Assembly: GCA_002354055.1 (NCBI GenBank)
Contig: DEKW01000003.1
Coordinates: 1 to 64,000, forward strand
Source: Bacteroidales bacterium UBA2712
GTDB lineage: Bacteria > Bacteroidota > Bacteroidia > Bacteroidales > Paludibacteraceae
Direction: 5' to 3'
DNA length: 64,000 bases
This document shows positions 1-8,221 of the stretch, in pieces. The translations under genes and the position numbers were made by a program. The notes under the pieces are model-generated. The model ran no database searches, had not been told where the DNA came from, and saw only the letters and a program-made list of their open reading frames with translations. Every line of letters begins with the position of its first letter. Within the stretch, counting starts at the first letter, position 1.

Positions 1-712
1 ATAGCGTCACAAGCATTGGAAATTATGCTTTCTATAAGTGTACTGGTTTGACCTCTGTAACGATTCCCAATAGCGTCACAAGCATTGGAGAGAGTGCTTT
101 CAATGGTTGCAGCATAGGTACAATTAATTTTACAGGCAGTATAGAAAACTGGTGTAACAAAGAATGGTCTCCGGCGTCTATTTCTAACAATTTAAAGTAT
201 AAGTTAAAAATAAATGGAGTTTTACAGGAAAATGTCGTTATCCCGAATAGTGTCACAAGCATTGGAAATAATGCTTTCGCTTTTTGCAGCAGTTTGACCT
301 CTGTAACGATTCCCAATAGCGTCACAAGCATTGGACAATATGCTTTCAAAGGTTGTTTTGGTTTGAACTCTGTGACGATTCCCAATAGCGTCACAAGCAT
401 TGGAAAATATGCTTTCTCTGGTTGCAGCGGTTTGACTTCTATTGAAATTCCTAATAGTGTAACAAGTATAGGAAGTAGTACTTTCTCTGGTTGCACCGGT
501 TTGACCTCTATTGAGATTCCCAATAGCGTCACAAGCATTGGAAATTATGCTTTCGAACGTTGCAGCGGTTTGACCTCTGTAACGATTCCCAATAGCGTCA
601 CAAGCATTGGGGATTATGCTTTCCAAAATTGCAGCAGTTTGACCTCTGTGACGATTGGTAATAGCGTCACAAGCATTGGAAGTTATGCTTTCAGGTATTG
701 CAGCAACATTAC
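1..712 (+). repeat. 69-bp near-identical tandem LRR-coding repeats
   Basis: Nine copies of a 69-base unit (23 codons) encode the NSVTSIG repeats. The core AATAGCGTCACAAGCATTGG is nearly unchanged in most copies. The array is interrupted at about 105-250 by non-repeat coding sequence. Conservation at the DNA level, not only the protein level, points to recent duplication or gene conversion. Confidence 0.9.
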
Positions 713-1904
713 AATTGTAGTTTGGAATGCAAAGAATGGGCCTTCCTATAATTTCGGAAACCAAGTTACTTCGTTTACTTTTGGGAATGAAGTGGAAATT
801 ATCCCATCTGAGCTTTGTAAAGGAATGACCAACTTGACCTCTGTGATTTGGAATGCTAAAAATTGTAGTAATTCAGGAAACTTTGGTACACAAGTGGAAA
901 GCTTCGTACTCGGAGACTCTGTGGAGGTTATTCCTGATGACTTATGTAAAGACATGAGCAAATTGAGCAAAATCGAAATACCTAAAAGCGTTGTAAGGAT
1001 TGGTAATAATGCTTTTAAGGATTGTGGAAATGATGGCAATTTGCTTTTGCCGGCTTCCCTAAAAACGATTGGCGATTATGCATTCAAGGGGTGGACAAAA
1101 ACAAAAAAAATAGACATTCCTAATAATGTGACAAAAATTGGGGTTCATGCTTTTGACAGTTGTTATTTAGCGACCTCTGTATATCTCGGCTCATCTGTTG
1201 AGGAAATAGGCGATTATGCATTCAAAGGCTGTGTTCGCGTAAACGAAATAACCAGCATGAATACCAATGCTCCTATCGCTTTTGAGAATACTCTTACTTC
1301 TATCAGCGCCAATGCCTACTTATACGTGCCTGCAGGAAGTAAACATGCTTATCAAATTGACCCGTATTGGAGTCGCTTTAATGTTTATGAGATTGCTGCG
1401 GAAGATGCAACACTTACCAAAGGTTCAGTTACCGTTGAAGCAAACGATGATAATGCTATTTTTACATGGCCGACAGAAAATAATGCAGCGTCTTATTCGC
1501 TCCAGATAACCAAAGATGGTGTAGTCTTCTGTACGTTGATCTTCAATGCTAATGGTCAGTTGACAGGTATTGCTTTTGCGCCTTCTCGCGACGGACAGGC
1601 ACATGCACCTGCTGCCACAATGTCTGTTGCAGGCATGTCCTTTACTGTCACAGGTCTCGATGGCGCCAGCAAGTATGCGTACCGATTAGCAGTAACAAAT
1701 GATGCAAGTGAAGAACTGGTGGCATATAGCGGAGAATTTGCGACAACAGGATATGATGGCGAAGTCAATCCTGGCGGAAATCCTGAAGGTATTGAAGATG
1801 TCTTTACTGATGAACACAAAGCATCCAAAATCCTCCGTGACGGCCAAATCTTCATCCTCCGCGGAGAGAAGGTGTATAGTATCACGGGACAGGAGGTAAA
1901 ATAA
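1..1904 (+). CDS. BspA-like leucine-rich repeat surface protein, 5' partial
   Basis: The frame is already open at base 3, so the gene starts before the window and only its C-terminal ~634 residues are visible. The first part is a row of 23-residue BspA-type (LRR_5) repeats of the form NSVTSIG-x2-AF-x2-C-x2-LTSVTIP, interrupted by a ~35-residue island, then more divergent repeats to about residue 430. A fibronectin-III-like segment follows (about 445-560). The protein ends with EGIEDV, a linker, and a tail of the KILRDGQIFILRGEKVYSI type, which resembles a Bacteroidota type IX secretion C-terminal signal and recurs in the protein at 46259-47320. Such proteins are usually cell-surface adhesins or binding proteins; the ligand cannot be told from sequence. 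Base composition is AT-richer than the flanking housekeeping genes. Family assignment is secure; export by T9SS is inferred. Confidence 0.9.
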   Translation, partial: SVTSIGNYAFYKCTGLTSVTIPNSVTSIGESAFNGCSIGTINFTGSIENWCNKEWSPASISNNLKYKLKINGVLQENVVIPNSVTSIGNNAFAFCSSLTSVTIPNSVTSIGQYAFKGCFGLNSVTIPNSVTSIGKYAFSGCSGLTSIEIPNSVTSIGSSTFSGCTGLTSIEIPNSVTSIGNYAFERCSGLTSVTIPNSVTSIGDYAFQNCSSLTSVTIGNSVTSIGSYAFRYCSNITIVVWNAKNGPSYNFGNQVTSFTFGNEVEIIPSELCKGMTNLTSVIWNAKNCSNSGNFGTQVESFVLGDSVEVIPDDLCKDMSKLSKIEIPKSVVRIGNNAFKDCGNDGNLLLPASLKTIGDYAFKGWTKTKKIDIPNNVTKIGVHAFDSCYLATSVYLGSSVEEIGDYAFKGCVRVNEITSMNTNAPIAFENTLTSISANAYLYVPAGSKHAYQIDPYWSRFNVYEIAAEDATLTKGSVTVEANDDNAIFTWPTENNAASYSLQITKDGVVFCTLIFNANGQLTGIAFAPSRDGQAHAPAATMSVAGMSFTVTGLDGASKYAYRLAVTNDASEELVAYSGEFATTGYDGEVNPGGNPEGIEDVFTDEHKASKILRDGQIFILRGEKVYSITGQEVK

Positions 1905-1905
1905 A

Positions 1906-1956
1906 GCGGAATACAATTCCGCGGAAATGGACATACGAAGCGGGATAATATCCCGC
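1906..1956. repeat. Two tandem small hairpins after the BspA-like gene
   Basis: Two perfect short inverted repeats lie just after the stop codon: GCGGAAT/ATTCCGC (1906-1912 with 1916-1922) and GCGGGATA/TATCCCGC (1940-1947 with 1949-1956). Each is followed by GGAA. They look like two diverged copies of one element. They lack T-runs, so they may protect the mRNA 3' end rather than terminate transcription. Confidence 0.6.
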
Positions 1957-1976
1957 GGAACTACCAAGAAAGAAGG

Positions 1977-2008
1977 GCAGCGAGGGAAAATACCTCGCTG
2001 CTTTTTTT
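1977..2008 (+). terminator. Rho-independent terminator of the BspA-like gene
   Basis: A 9-bp perfect stem GCAGCGAGG/CCTCGCTGC with a 7-base loop is followed directly by seven T residues, 70 bases after the stop codon. Confidence 0.9.
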
Positions 2009-2093
2009 GCCGGTGGAGGCAGGTGAAGTATTAAGAAAGAGGTCGTAAAACCTGCCAAAATGGCAGAAAAATGGGGCGGCATGCATTTTGTAC

Positions 2094-2124
2094 TTGCATA
2101 TGTGAAAAAAAAGTTGTACCTTTG
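2094..2124 (+). promoter_or_regulatory. Bacteroidota-type promoter, extended form
   Basis: TTGCATATGTG with an A-run, then TACCTTTG 23 bases after the TTG, matches the -33/-7 pattern of Bacteroidota. It drives the WG-repeat protein and probably secA and the DUF3078 gene. It is one of at least fourteen near-identical promoters in the window. Confidence 0.85.
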
Positions 2125-2154
2125 CACCCGATTGTGCATATTTGGACGGAAAAG

Positions 2155-3021
2155 ATGAATATACGCGAAATAATTAAGGAGGTAAGATATATCTATTACT
2201 TCTCCGGCGGAGTGGCTTTTTTTCGTGCCAAAGATGAGAAAGGCAGTTATCAAGGCTTGATAGACAGGGACGGCGAGATCGTGTGGGACATCAAATGGCG
2301 CACCCCGGCGATGCGGCTGAGTGCATTTCCGAATTATATCAAGACTGCCAACGAGAAGAAAGAGTGGATTTATCTGGACGTACGAACGTTGGAATTTGTG
2401 ACGGAGCCGGAATGTGTCCGAGCGCGTGAGAGTTCCCGCGCATGGCGCATGGCTCATGACGCCCCGAAGGCGCAGTTCATCAAAGGGATTGAGACGCCGT
2501 TCGATGTTCCGATGAAGAAGTACCTGAACGAAGCATATATCGCTTTTGCGGACAAAGACAGGAGTCGGAGTTCAGCAGGCGAAGATAGAAGCAGTCTTAC
2601 TGCGTTTCTCGACAGGAAATGGGGTGTGCTGGATTTAGAGGGAAAGGAAGTTCTGCCGGCGATATTTGAAGATGTGGATATGGGCGGAAAGGAAAACCAT
2701 TTCGTGGTAAAATACGACGGTTTATGTGGCGTGATGGATGATAAGCAGAAATGGATCATTCCTCGCGAGTACGCAGATATCATTTGTTACAAAGGAAACG
2801 GAGATACGAACGGGGTAAACGACCATTATGTAGCTTTCATCGGGCGAGACAAGACTGCAAGCATGTGTGGCTTGCTGGATAAAGATGGACAAGTGCTGCT
2901 GCCGTTTGAGTACGAAAATATCTTCCCGTCTCCGACGGAGAAACTGATTACGGTTAAGCAGGCAGGGCAATGGAGAGTTATTAACCCGAAGGGTGAGACC
3001 GTATTTGAAATAGGAAAATAG
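2155..3021 (+). CDS. WG-repeat protein
   Basis: A 288-residue protein with four WG-type repeats. Each holds a G-[LV]-[IML]-D turn (GLIDRDGE, WGVLDLEGKE, GVMDDKQK, GLLDKDGQ) followed by a conserved beta segment. WG (KWG) repeat proteins form beta-propeller-like folds of unknown function in Bacteroidota. No signal peptide is evident, so it may be cytoplasmic. The frame is open upstream, but the ATG at 2155 is chosen because the promoter at 2094-2124 puts the transcript start near 2131. secA follows 33 bases downstream, so the two probably share a transcript. The stretch at about residues 138-155 (DRSRSSAGEDRSSLT) is low complexity and may be an insertion. Confidence 0.8.
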   Translation: MNIREIIKEVRYIYYFSGGVAFFRAKDEKGSYQGLIDRDGEIVWDIKWRTPAMRLSAFPNYIKTANEKKEWIYLDVRTLEFVTEPECVRARESSRAWRMAHDAPKAQFIKGIETPFDVPMKKYLNEAYIAFADKDRSRSSAGEDRSSLTAFLDRKWGVLDLEGKEVLPAIFEDVDMGGKENHFVVKYDGLCGVMDDKQKWIIPREYADIICYKGNGDTNGVNDHYVAFIGRDKTASMCGLLDKDGQVLLPFEYENIFPSPTEKLITVKQAGQWRVINPKGETVFEIGK

Positions 3022-3054
3022 CGAACGACAAATAGGAAAATAAGAAAACAAGAT

Positions 3055-6000
3055 ATGAATTTTATTGAGATTATTACAAAACTGTTCGGCAACAAGGCGC
3101 AGAAAGACTTGCGCGCCATCCAGCCGTACGTGGACAAAGTGAAGGCGGCGTATGAGAGTATCGACAAGCTCTCGCACGATGAGTTGCGTGCCCGCTCGTT
3201 TGCGCTGATGGACCGGCTGCAGGAAGCGGTAGCGGACAAGAAAGCCCGTATCGCGGAGCTGAAGGCATCCATCGAGGGTACGCCGATTGACAAACGTGAG
3301 AAGATCTACAACGAGGTGGATAAACTCGAGAAAGAGATCAAGGATGTGTATGAAGAGAAGCTGACGGAAATGCTTCCGGAGGCTTTTGCCATCGTCAAAT
3401 CGACGGCGCGCCGTTTCTCGGAGAACGAGACCATCGAGGTCACCGCAACGGAGCTGGATCGCAATCTGGCGGCTGACCCGCGGTTCGACTTCGTGGAGAT
3501 AGAAGGCGACAAAGCGATCTATCATAACCACTGGATGGCCGGCGGCAACGAGATCACGTGGAATATGGTGCACTATGATGTGCAGCTCTTCGGTGGCGTG
3601 GTGCTCCACGGCGCGGTGAAGAACGACAAAGAGCAACGCGGATCGATTGCGGAGATGGCTACCGGTGAAGGTAAGACCCTTGTGGCAACGCTGCCGGTGT
3701 ACCTGAACGCCTTGACGCATGAGGGTGTACACGTAGTGACCGTCAACGATTATCTGGCGAAACGTGACTCCGAGTGGAACGGACCGATTTATATGTTCCT
3801 CGGTCTGACGGTGGATTGTATCGACAAGCACCGCCCGAACTCCGACGAGCGTCGTAAGGCCTATGCCTGCGATATTACCTTCGGTACGAACAACGAGTTC
3901 GGTTTTGACTACCTGCGTGATAACATGGCAATCTCGCCGCTCGATCTCGTACAGCGCGGACATAACTTCGCGATCGTCGATGAGGTGGACTCCGTCTTGA
4001 TCGACGACGCCCGTACGCCGCTCATCATCTCCGGTCCGGTGCCGCGTGGCGAGGACCAGATGTTCGATGAATACAAAGACCGCGTGGCTTCTCTCGTACG
4101 CCAGCAGACCACCCTGACCACCAAACTTCTTGCAGAAGCCAAGGCGAAGATGGGTTCCGCGGATGAGAAAGAGAAAGAAGAAGGCGAGTTGGCACTCTTC
4201 CGTTCCTTCAAGGGTATGCCGAAATCCAAAGCACTCATCAAATATCTCTCCGAGCCGGGCATCAAAGTACGGCTGCAGAAGACCGAGGAGTTCTACCTGC
4301 AGGAGAACGAGAAGAACATGCATATCGCTACCGACGAGCTCTATTTCGTCATCGACGAGAAGAACAAATCCATCGAGTTGACGGACAAAGGTATTGACGC
4401 CCTGACGGGTACGACCGATGACCCGAACTTCTTTGTCCTGCCGGATGTGGGTTCGGAAATGGCGGAGCTGGAAGGCGACACCTCCATCGCTCCCGAGGAG
4501 AAGCAGCAGAAGAAAGACGACATCCTCACGAACTATAGCATCAAGTCCGAGCGCGTACACACCGTACACCAGTTGCTCAAGGCATACACCCTCTTTGAGA
4601 AAGACGTCGATTACATCATCGACGGCGGCGAAGTGAAGATCGTCGATGAGCAGACAGGCCGTGTGATGGAAGGTCGTCGTTGGAGCGACGGTCTGCACCA
4701 AGCGGTCGAGGCGAAAGAGAACGTGAAGGTGGAGGGTGCGACCCAGACCTTTGCGACGATCACCTTGCAGAACTACTTCCGTATGTACCACAAGCTCTCG
4801 GGTATGACCGGTACCGCCGAGACCGAGGCAGGGGAGTTCTGGAATATCTACAAGCTGGACGTAGTGGTCATCCCGACCAACAAACCCATCGCCCGTATCG
4901 ATATGAACGACCGCATCTACCGCACCAAACGCGAGAAATACAACGCCGTCATCGACGAGATCGTAAACATGGTGAACCAGGGTCGTCCGGTGCTTGTGGG
5001 TACGACTTCCGTCGAGATCTCCGAACTCTTGAGCCGCATGCTGACGCTCCGTAAGATCAAGCATAACGTCCTCAACGCCAAGCTGCACCAACAGGAGGCG
5101 CAGATCGTCGCTGAGGCCGGTCGTTCGGGTGTGGTAACCATCGCAACGAACATGGCCGGTCGTGGTACGGATATCAAGCTCACGGACGAAGTGAAAGCTG
5201 CCGGCGGTCTCGCGATCATCGGTACCGAGCGGCATGAGTCCCGCCGCGTGGATAGACAGCTCCGCGGACGTGCAGGACGTCAGGGTGATCCGGGTAGTTC
5301 GGTCTTCTACGTATCGCTCGAAGATGACCTGATGCGTATGTTCGGCTCCGAGCGTATCGCCGGAGTGATGGATAGAATGGGCTTCCAGGAAGGCGAGATG
5401 ATCGAGCACTCGATGATCTCCAGCTCTATCGAGCGTGCGCAGAAGAAAGTCGAGGAGAATAACTTCGGTATCCGTAAGCGCCTCATCGAGTACGATGATG
5501 TCATGAACCAGCAGCGTAACCTCATCTACGCCAAACGTCGCCACGCCCTCATGGGTGAGCGTATCGGCGTGGATATCACGAATATGATCTACGATCTCGC
5601 GGAGAGTAGTGTAGCCGACGCGAAGTCTGCGAACGACTACGAGGGCCTCAAATACGAGGCGATGCAGACCTTCGCTATCGAGCTTCCGTTTGACGAGGAG
5701 ACCTTCCATCGCTCGAGACGCGACGAACTCTCCAACCAGCTGGCGGAGGCGGCGCTCGACAGTTTCAAACGCCGTATGGACAAGCTGACGCAGATCGCCG
5801 ATCCGCAGATCCAGTACGTCTATGAGACCAAGGGACAGATGTACGAGAATATCCTCGTGCCTATCACCGACGGCAAGAAAGTCTATAACATCGCCGTGAA
5901 CCTCAAAGCGGCGGCGGAGAGTCACTGCAAAGAGGTGGTGAAGGAGTTCGAGAAACGAATGTTGCTCTACGTCATCGACGACGAGTGGAAAGAGCACCTG

Positions 6001-6420
6001 CGTCAGCTGGACGACCTCAAGCAGAGCGTGCAGAACGCGTCCTACGAGCAGAAAGATCCGCTGTTGATATACAAACTCGAATCGTTCAATATCTTCCGCG
6101 CGATGCTCGACACGCTCAACCGCCGTGCGATAGCTATCCTGCTGCGTGGTCAGATCCACGTGACCGAGCCGGACAAGGTACAGCAGGCACAGCAACAACG
6201 CCGCATGGACTACAGCCGTTACCGCACGCAGAAAGATGCGGTAGCACAGGCGGCGCAGGCTTCGGGAGCAGCTGCAGCTGCCGGTCGTGACACCCGTGAG
6301 AACGCCCGTCCTGAACCGATTCACGTGGATAAGAAACCTCGCCCCAACGATCCCTGTCCCTGCGGTTCGGGCAAGAAATACAAGCAGTGCCACGGTAAGA
6401 TGAACGCAGCGGGAGTATAG
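3055..6420 (+). CDS. secA: Protein translocase ATPase SecA
   Basis: SecA is the ATP-driven motor that pushes unfolded preproteins through the SecYEG channel. The 1121-residue length matches Bacteroidota SecA, which are longer than the ~900 of E. coli. Visible features are Walker A (ATGEGKTLV, about residues 202-210), the DEVDSVLID Walker B region (about 308), the preprotein cross-linking domain, a second helicase domain with TNMAGRGTDI and GRAGRQGD, the helical scaffold, and a C-terminal zinc-binding SEC-C motif (PNDPCPCGSGKKYKQCHG) near residue 1100. A Bacteroidota-typical extra segment separates the N-terminal helix from the DEAD region. It lies 33 bases after the WG-protein gene and 31 bases before the DUF3078 gene, all on one strand. 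Confidence 0.98.
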   Translation: MNFIEIITKLFGNKAQKDLRAIQPYVDKVKAAYESIDKLSHDELRARSFALMDRLQEAVADKKARIAELKASIEGTPIDKREKIYNEVDKLEKEIKDVYEEKLTEMLPEAFAIVKSTARRFSENETIEVTATELDRNLAADPRFDFVEIEGDKAIYHNHWMAGGNEITWNMVHYDVQLFGGVVLHGAVKNDKEQRGSIAEMATGEGKTLVATLPVYLNALTHEGVHVVTVNDYLAKRDSEWNGPIYMFLGLTVDCIDKHRPNSDERRKAYACDITFGTNNEFGFDYLRDNMAISPLDLVQRGHNFAIVDEVDSVLIDDARTPLIISGPVPRGEDQMFDEYKDRVASLVRQQTTLTTKLLAEAKAKMGSADEKEKEEGELALFRSFKGMPKSKALIKYLSEPGIKVRLQKTEEFYLQENEKNMHIATDELYFVIDEKNKSIELTDKGIDALTGTTDDPNFFVLPDVGSEMAELEGDTSIAPEEKQQKKDDILTNYSIKSERVHTVHQLLKAYTLFEKDVDYIIDGGEVKIVDEQTGRVMEGRRWSDGLHQAVEAKENVKVEGATQTFATITLQNYFRMYHKLSGMTGTAETEAGEFWNIYKLDVVVIPTNKPIARIDMNDRIYRTKREKYNAVIDEIVNMVNQGRPVLVGTTSVEISELLSRMLTLRKIKHNVLNAKLHQQEAQIVAEAGRSGVVTIATNMAGRGTDIKLTDEVKAAGGLAIIGTERHESRRVDRQLRGRAGRQGDPGSSVFYVSLEDDLMRMFGSERIAGVMDRMGFQEGEMIEHSMISSSIERAQKKVEENNFGIRKRLIEYDDVMNQQRNLIYAKRRHALMGERIGVDITNMIYDLAESSVADAKSANDYEGLKYEAMQTFAIELPFDEETFHRSRRDELSNQLAEAALDSFKRRMDKLTQIADPQIQYVYETKGQMYENILVPITDGKKVYNIAVNLKAAAESHCKEVVKEFEKRMLLYVIDDEWKEHLRQLDDLKQSVQNASYEQKDPLLIYKLESFNIFRAMLDTLNRRAIAILLRGQIHVTEPDKVQQAQQQRRMDYSRYRTQKDAVAQAAQASGAAAAAGRDTRENARPEPIHVDKKPRPNDPCPCGSGKKYKQCHGKMNAAGV

Positions 6421-6451
6421 ATCTCGTAATAACGTAATACGTAATTACGTA
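6421..6451. repeat. GTAAT-type intergenic repeat
   Basis: The gap between secA and the next gene is filled with GTAATAACGTAATACGTAAT, a run of CGTAAT words. The same word family occurs at 35311-35330 and 52355-52385 between genes, and inside fmt and folC as coding sequence. Confidence 0.6.
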
Positions 6452-7621
6452 ATGTCGAAATATCGATATATCGTCATATTATTGTTTTGCTGCGCCGCCA
6501 TGAATGTGACGGCGCAACAATTATCTACCGACACTTTCCGCCTCAACGACGAGAAGGCGGTCATTGATGCCGATGACCTGTTGCTGGATCTGGTGAACGA
6601 GCAGAGCGAAGCGCTGCATGCCGCCGACACTATCGACACCTTGACCCTTGCGGAGAGGATGCGGCTGGACTCCATCGAACACGAACTCAAGGAGATAGAC
6701 TCGCTACGAACGGCGAACGAAGGACTTATGCTCCAGACCGTCTCTAAAGTGCCGACCATTGAAGTGGAGAAATCCTGGGTCAAGGATGAGGTGGAGGATC
6801 GCAACGATGTGCTGCAAGCCATCCGGGAGATGCGTTCGCCTTGGCGGCGTGAGGCAACTCTCATGGCGCAGATCACCCAGAACTACGTCACCTCCAACTG
6901 GTACCAAGGCGGTTCGTCTTCTTTTGCGGGTCTCGGTATTGCTAAAGGGCAGATCAGTTATATCCGCGAGCGGTTCACCTGGGAGAACACAGGCGAATGG
7001 CGTATCGGCGGCTCGACCGTCTCGGCGGACAGCCTGCATAAGGTCAACACCACTGATGACCTCTTCCGTATCTACTCCAAAGCCAACCTCCGTATCGTAC
7101 CGAAGGTCTTCACCTCTATCTCTGCAGAGATAGAGACGCGCCTTCTGCCGACCTATAAATCCAACTCGATGGATCTCAAGTCCGCACCGTTCTCGCCTTT
7201 CCGATTCAATGCCGCGTTCGGTATCGACTACAAGCCCGTCAAGGGACTCAGTATATCCGTATCTCCGGTCTCGTACAAGGTCATTCATATCATGGATACC
7301 ATACGGGTCAACCCCAGGGATTTCGGTCTGGACGAACACCAACGCACGCAGCATAATATCGGTTCGTCTATGCGTGTGGAATACGTATGGAAGCCCGTTC
7401 GAGAGGTGAATATCGAGTCGAAATTCTACCTCTACACCAACTATCAGAACGTTGAAGTGGATTTGGAGGTCAACTGTGATTTTATCATCAACCGCTTTTT
7501 GTCTGCGCGACTGATGCTTCATCCTCGTTATGATAGTACGGTCATTATGGAAGGGGATACGAAGGCCAAGATGCAGTTTCGTGAACTGCTCTCCATCGGC
7601 TTTAACCACCGGTTCAGGTAA
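6452..7621 (+). CDS. DUF3078 family outer-membrane-associated protein
   Basis: A 389-residue protein with a clear signal peptide (hydrophobic VILLFCCAAMNVTA then Q). A charged helical stretch to about residue 115 is followed by a domain starting WRREATLMAQITQNYVTSNWYQGG and ending in amphipathic beta strands (FRELLSIGFNHRFR), typical of DUF3078 proteins of Bacteroidota. The strands and terminal aromatic-X-F/R pattern suggest an outer-membrane beta-barrel. The cellular role is unknown. The first codons (MSKYRYIVI) coincide with an ATATCGATATATCG palindromic stretch. It is co-directional with secA and likely co-transcribed. Confidence 0.8.
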   Translation: MSKYRYIVILLFCCAAMNVTAQQLSTDTFRLNDEKAVIDADDLLLDLVNEQSEALHAADTIDTLTLAERMRLDSIEHELKEIDSLRTANEGLMLQTVSKVPTIEVEKSWVKDEVEDRNDVLQAIREMRSPWRREATLMAQITQNYVTSNWYQGGSSSFAGLGIAKGQISYIRERFTWENTGEWRIGGSTVSADSLHKVNTTDDLFRIYSKANLRIVPKVFTSISAEIETRLLPTYKSNSMDLKSAPFSPFRFNAAFGIDYKPVKGLSISVSPVSYKVIHIMDTIRVNPRDFGLDEHQRTQHNIGSSMRVEYVWKPVREVNIESKFYLYTNYQNVEVDLEVNCDFIINRFLSARLMLHPRYDSTVIMEGDTKAKMQFRELLSIGFNHRFR

Positions 7622-7655
7622 TGATTGAACACTAGAGTCCTATAGTCCTATTGCC
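7622..7655. repeat. Short repeat between convergent genes
   Basis: This 34-base gap holds CTAGAGTCCTATAGTCCTAT and CCCTAG, a small repeat of CTATAG/CCTAG words with partial dyad symmetry. No T-run follows, so it is not a convincing terminator. It belongs with the other short spacer repeats of this genome. Confidence 0.45.
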
Positions 7656-8207
7656 CTAGTTGCATAGTTTCTCCAACTCTTGCCATCTGATGATGGCATC
7701 GTGGCCGTATTTCCAGATGTTGTATTTGATTTTCTCCAGAGCTACTTCTTCGCCGAGGTGGCTCTTACTGTAGAATTTATCGGCGTAGCAGATGATTTTT
7801 TCCTCGAGGCTCTCGGGGCAATAGTTGCGCTCCGGGATAGGCAGCTCTTCGCGTTCCACCTGCTCGATGGTGATGCCTGTACCGGTGTGCCGTTCGGCAA
7901 CCAACGCGTGTTTGGGAAGACCTTCTGCGCGCAGCAACTCTGCGCCCAGATACCCGTGCTCGATATATTTATGCGGTCCTGTGCAGTATATCTTCGGCGC
8001 GTTACAGTAGAGGATGCCGATGTCGTGCAGCATCGCTGCTTCTTCAACAAACGTCCTGTCCACCAACCCCTCGGAGACCCACTGCGGGTGCGCGTCGATG
8101 ATAGTCAGCGCACGATCCGCCACCTGACGACTGTGGGTCACCAGAATATGCCGTAGCTCCGGCTTGTCGCCGTAGTATTTATCTATAAGAGCTAAATAAT
8201 CGATCAC
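7656..8207 (-). CDS. HD domain phosphohydrolase
   Basis: A 183-residue single-domain HD protein. Metal-binding residues are visible as the early H of VTHSRQVADRA, the MLHDIGI doublet (HD) and later His residues in PHKYIEHG and ERHTGTGI. The HD superfamily hydrolyses phosphoesters, often of nucleotides; the substrate is not indicated. It is the last gene of the probable operon that runs leftwards from 14111, 14 bases after fmt. A link with tRNA or nucleotide metabolism is only suggested by neighbours. Confidence 0.8.
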   Translation of the reverse strand: MIDYLALIDKYYGDKPELRHILVTHSRQVADRALTIIDAHPQWVSEGLVDRTFVEEAAMLHDIGILYCNAPKIYCTGPHKYIEHGYLGAELLRAEGLPKHALVAERHTGTGITIEQVEREELPIPERNYCPESLEEKIICYADKFYSKSHLGEEVALEKIKYNIWKYGHDAIIRWQELEKLCN

Positions 8208-8221
8208 CTGTATTCAACCAA

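Noticed and set aside
1..712. CRISPR-like regular repeats
   Set aside because: The 69-base units are contiguous coding sequence for LRR repeats with no unique spacers.
2722..6393. Minus-strand open frame of 1223 codons opposite secA
   Set aside because: It is the mirror frame of a fully conserved secA, has no family features, and long antisense frames are common with this codon use (also opposite the porin, di-heme, imelysin and porU genes).
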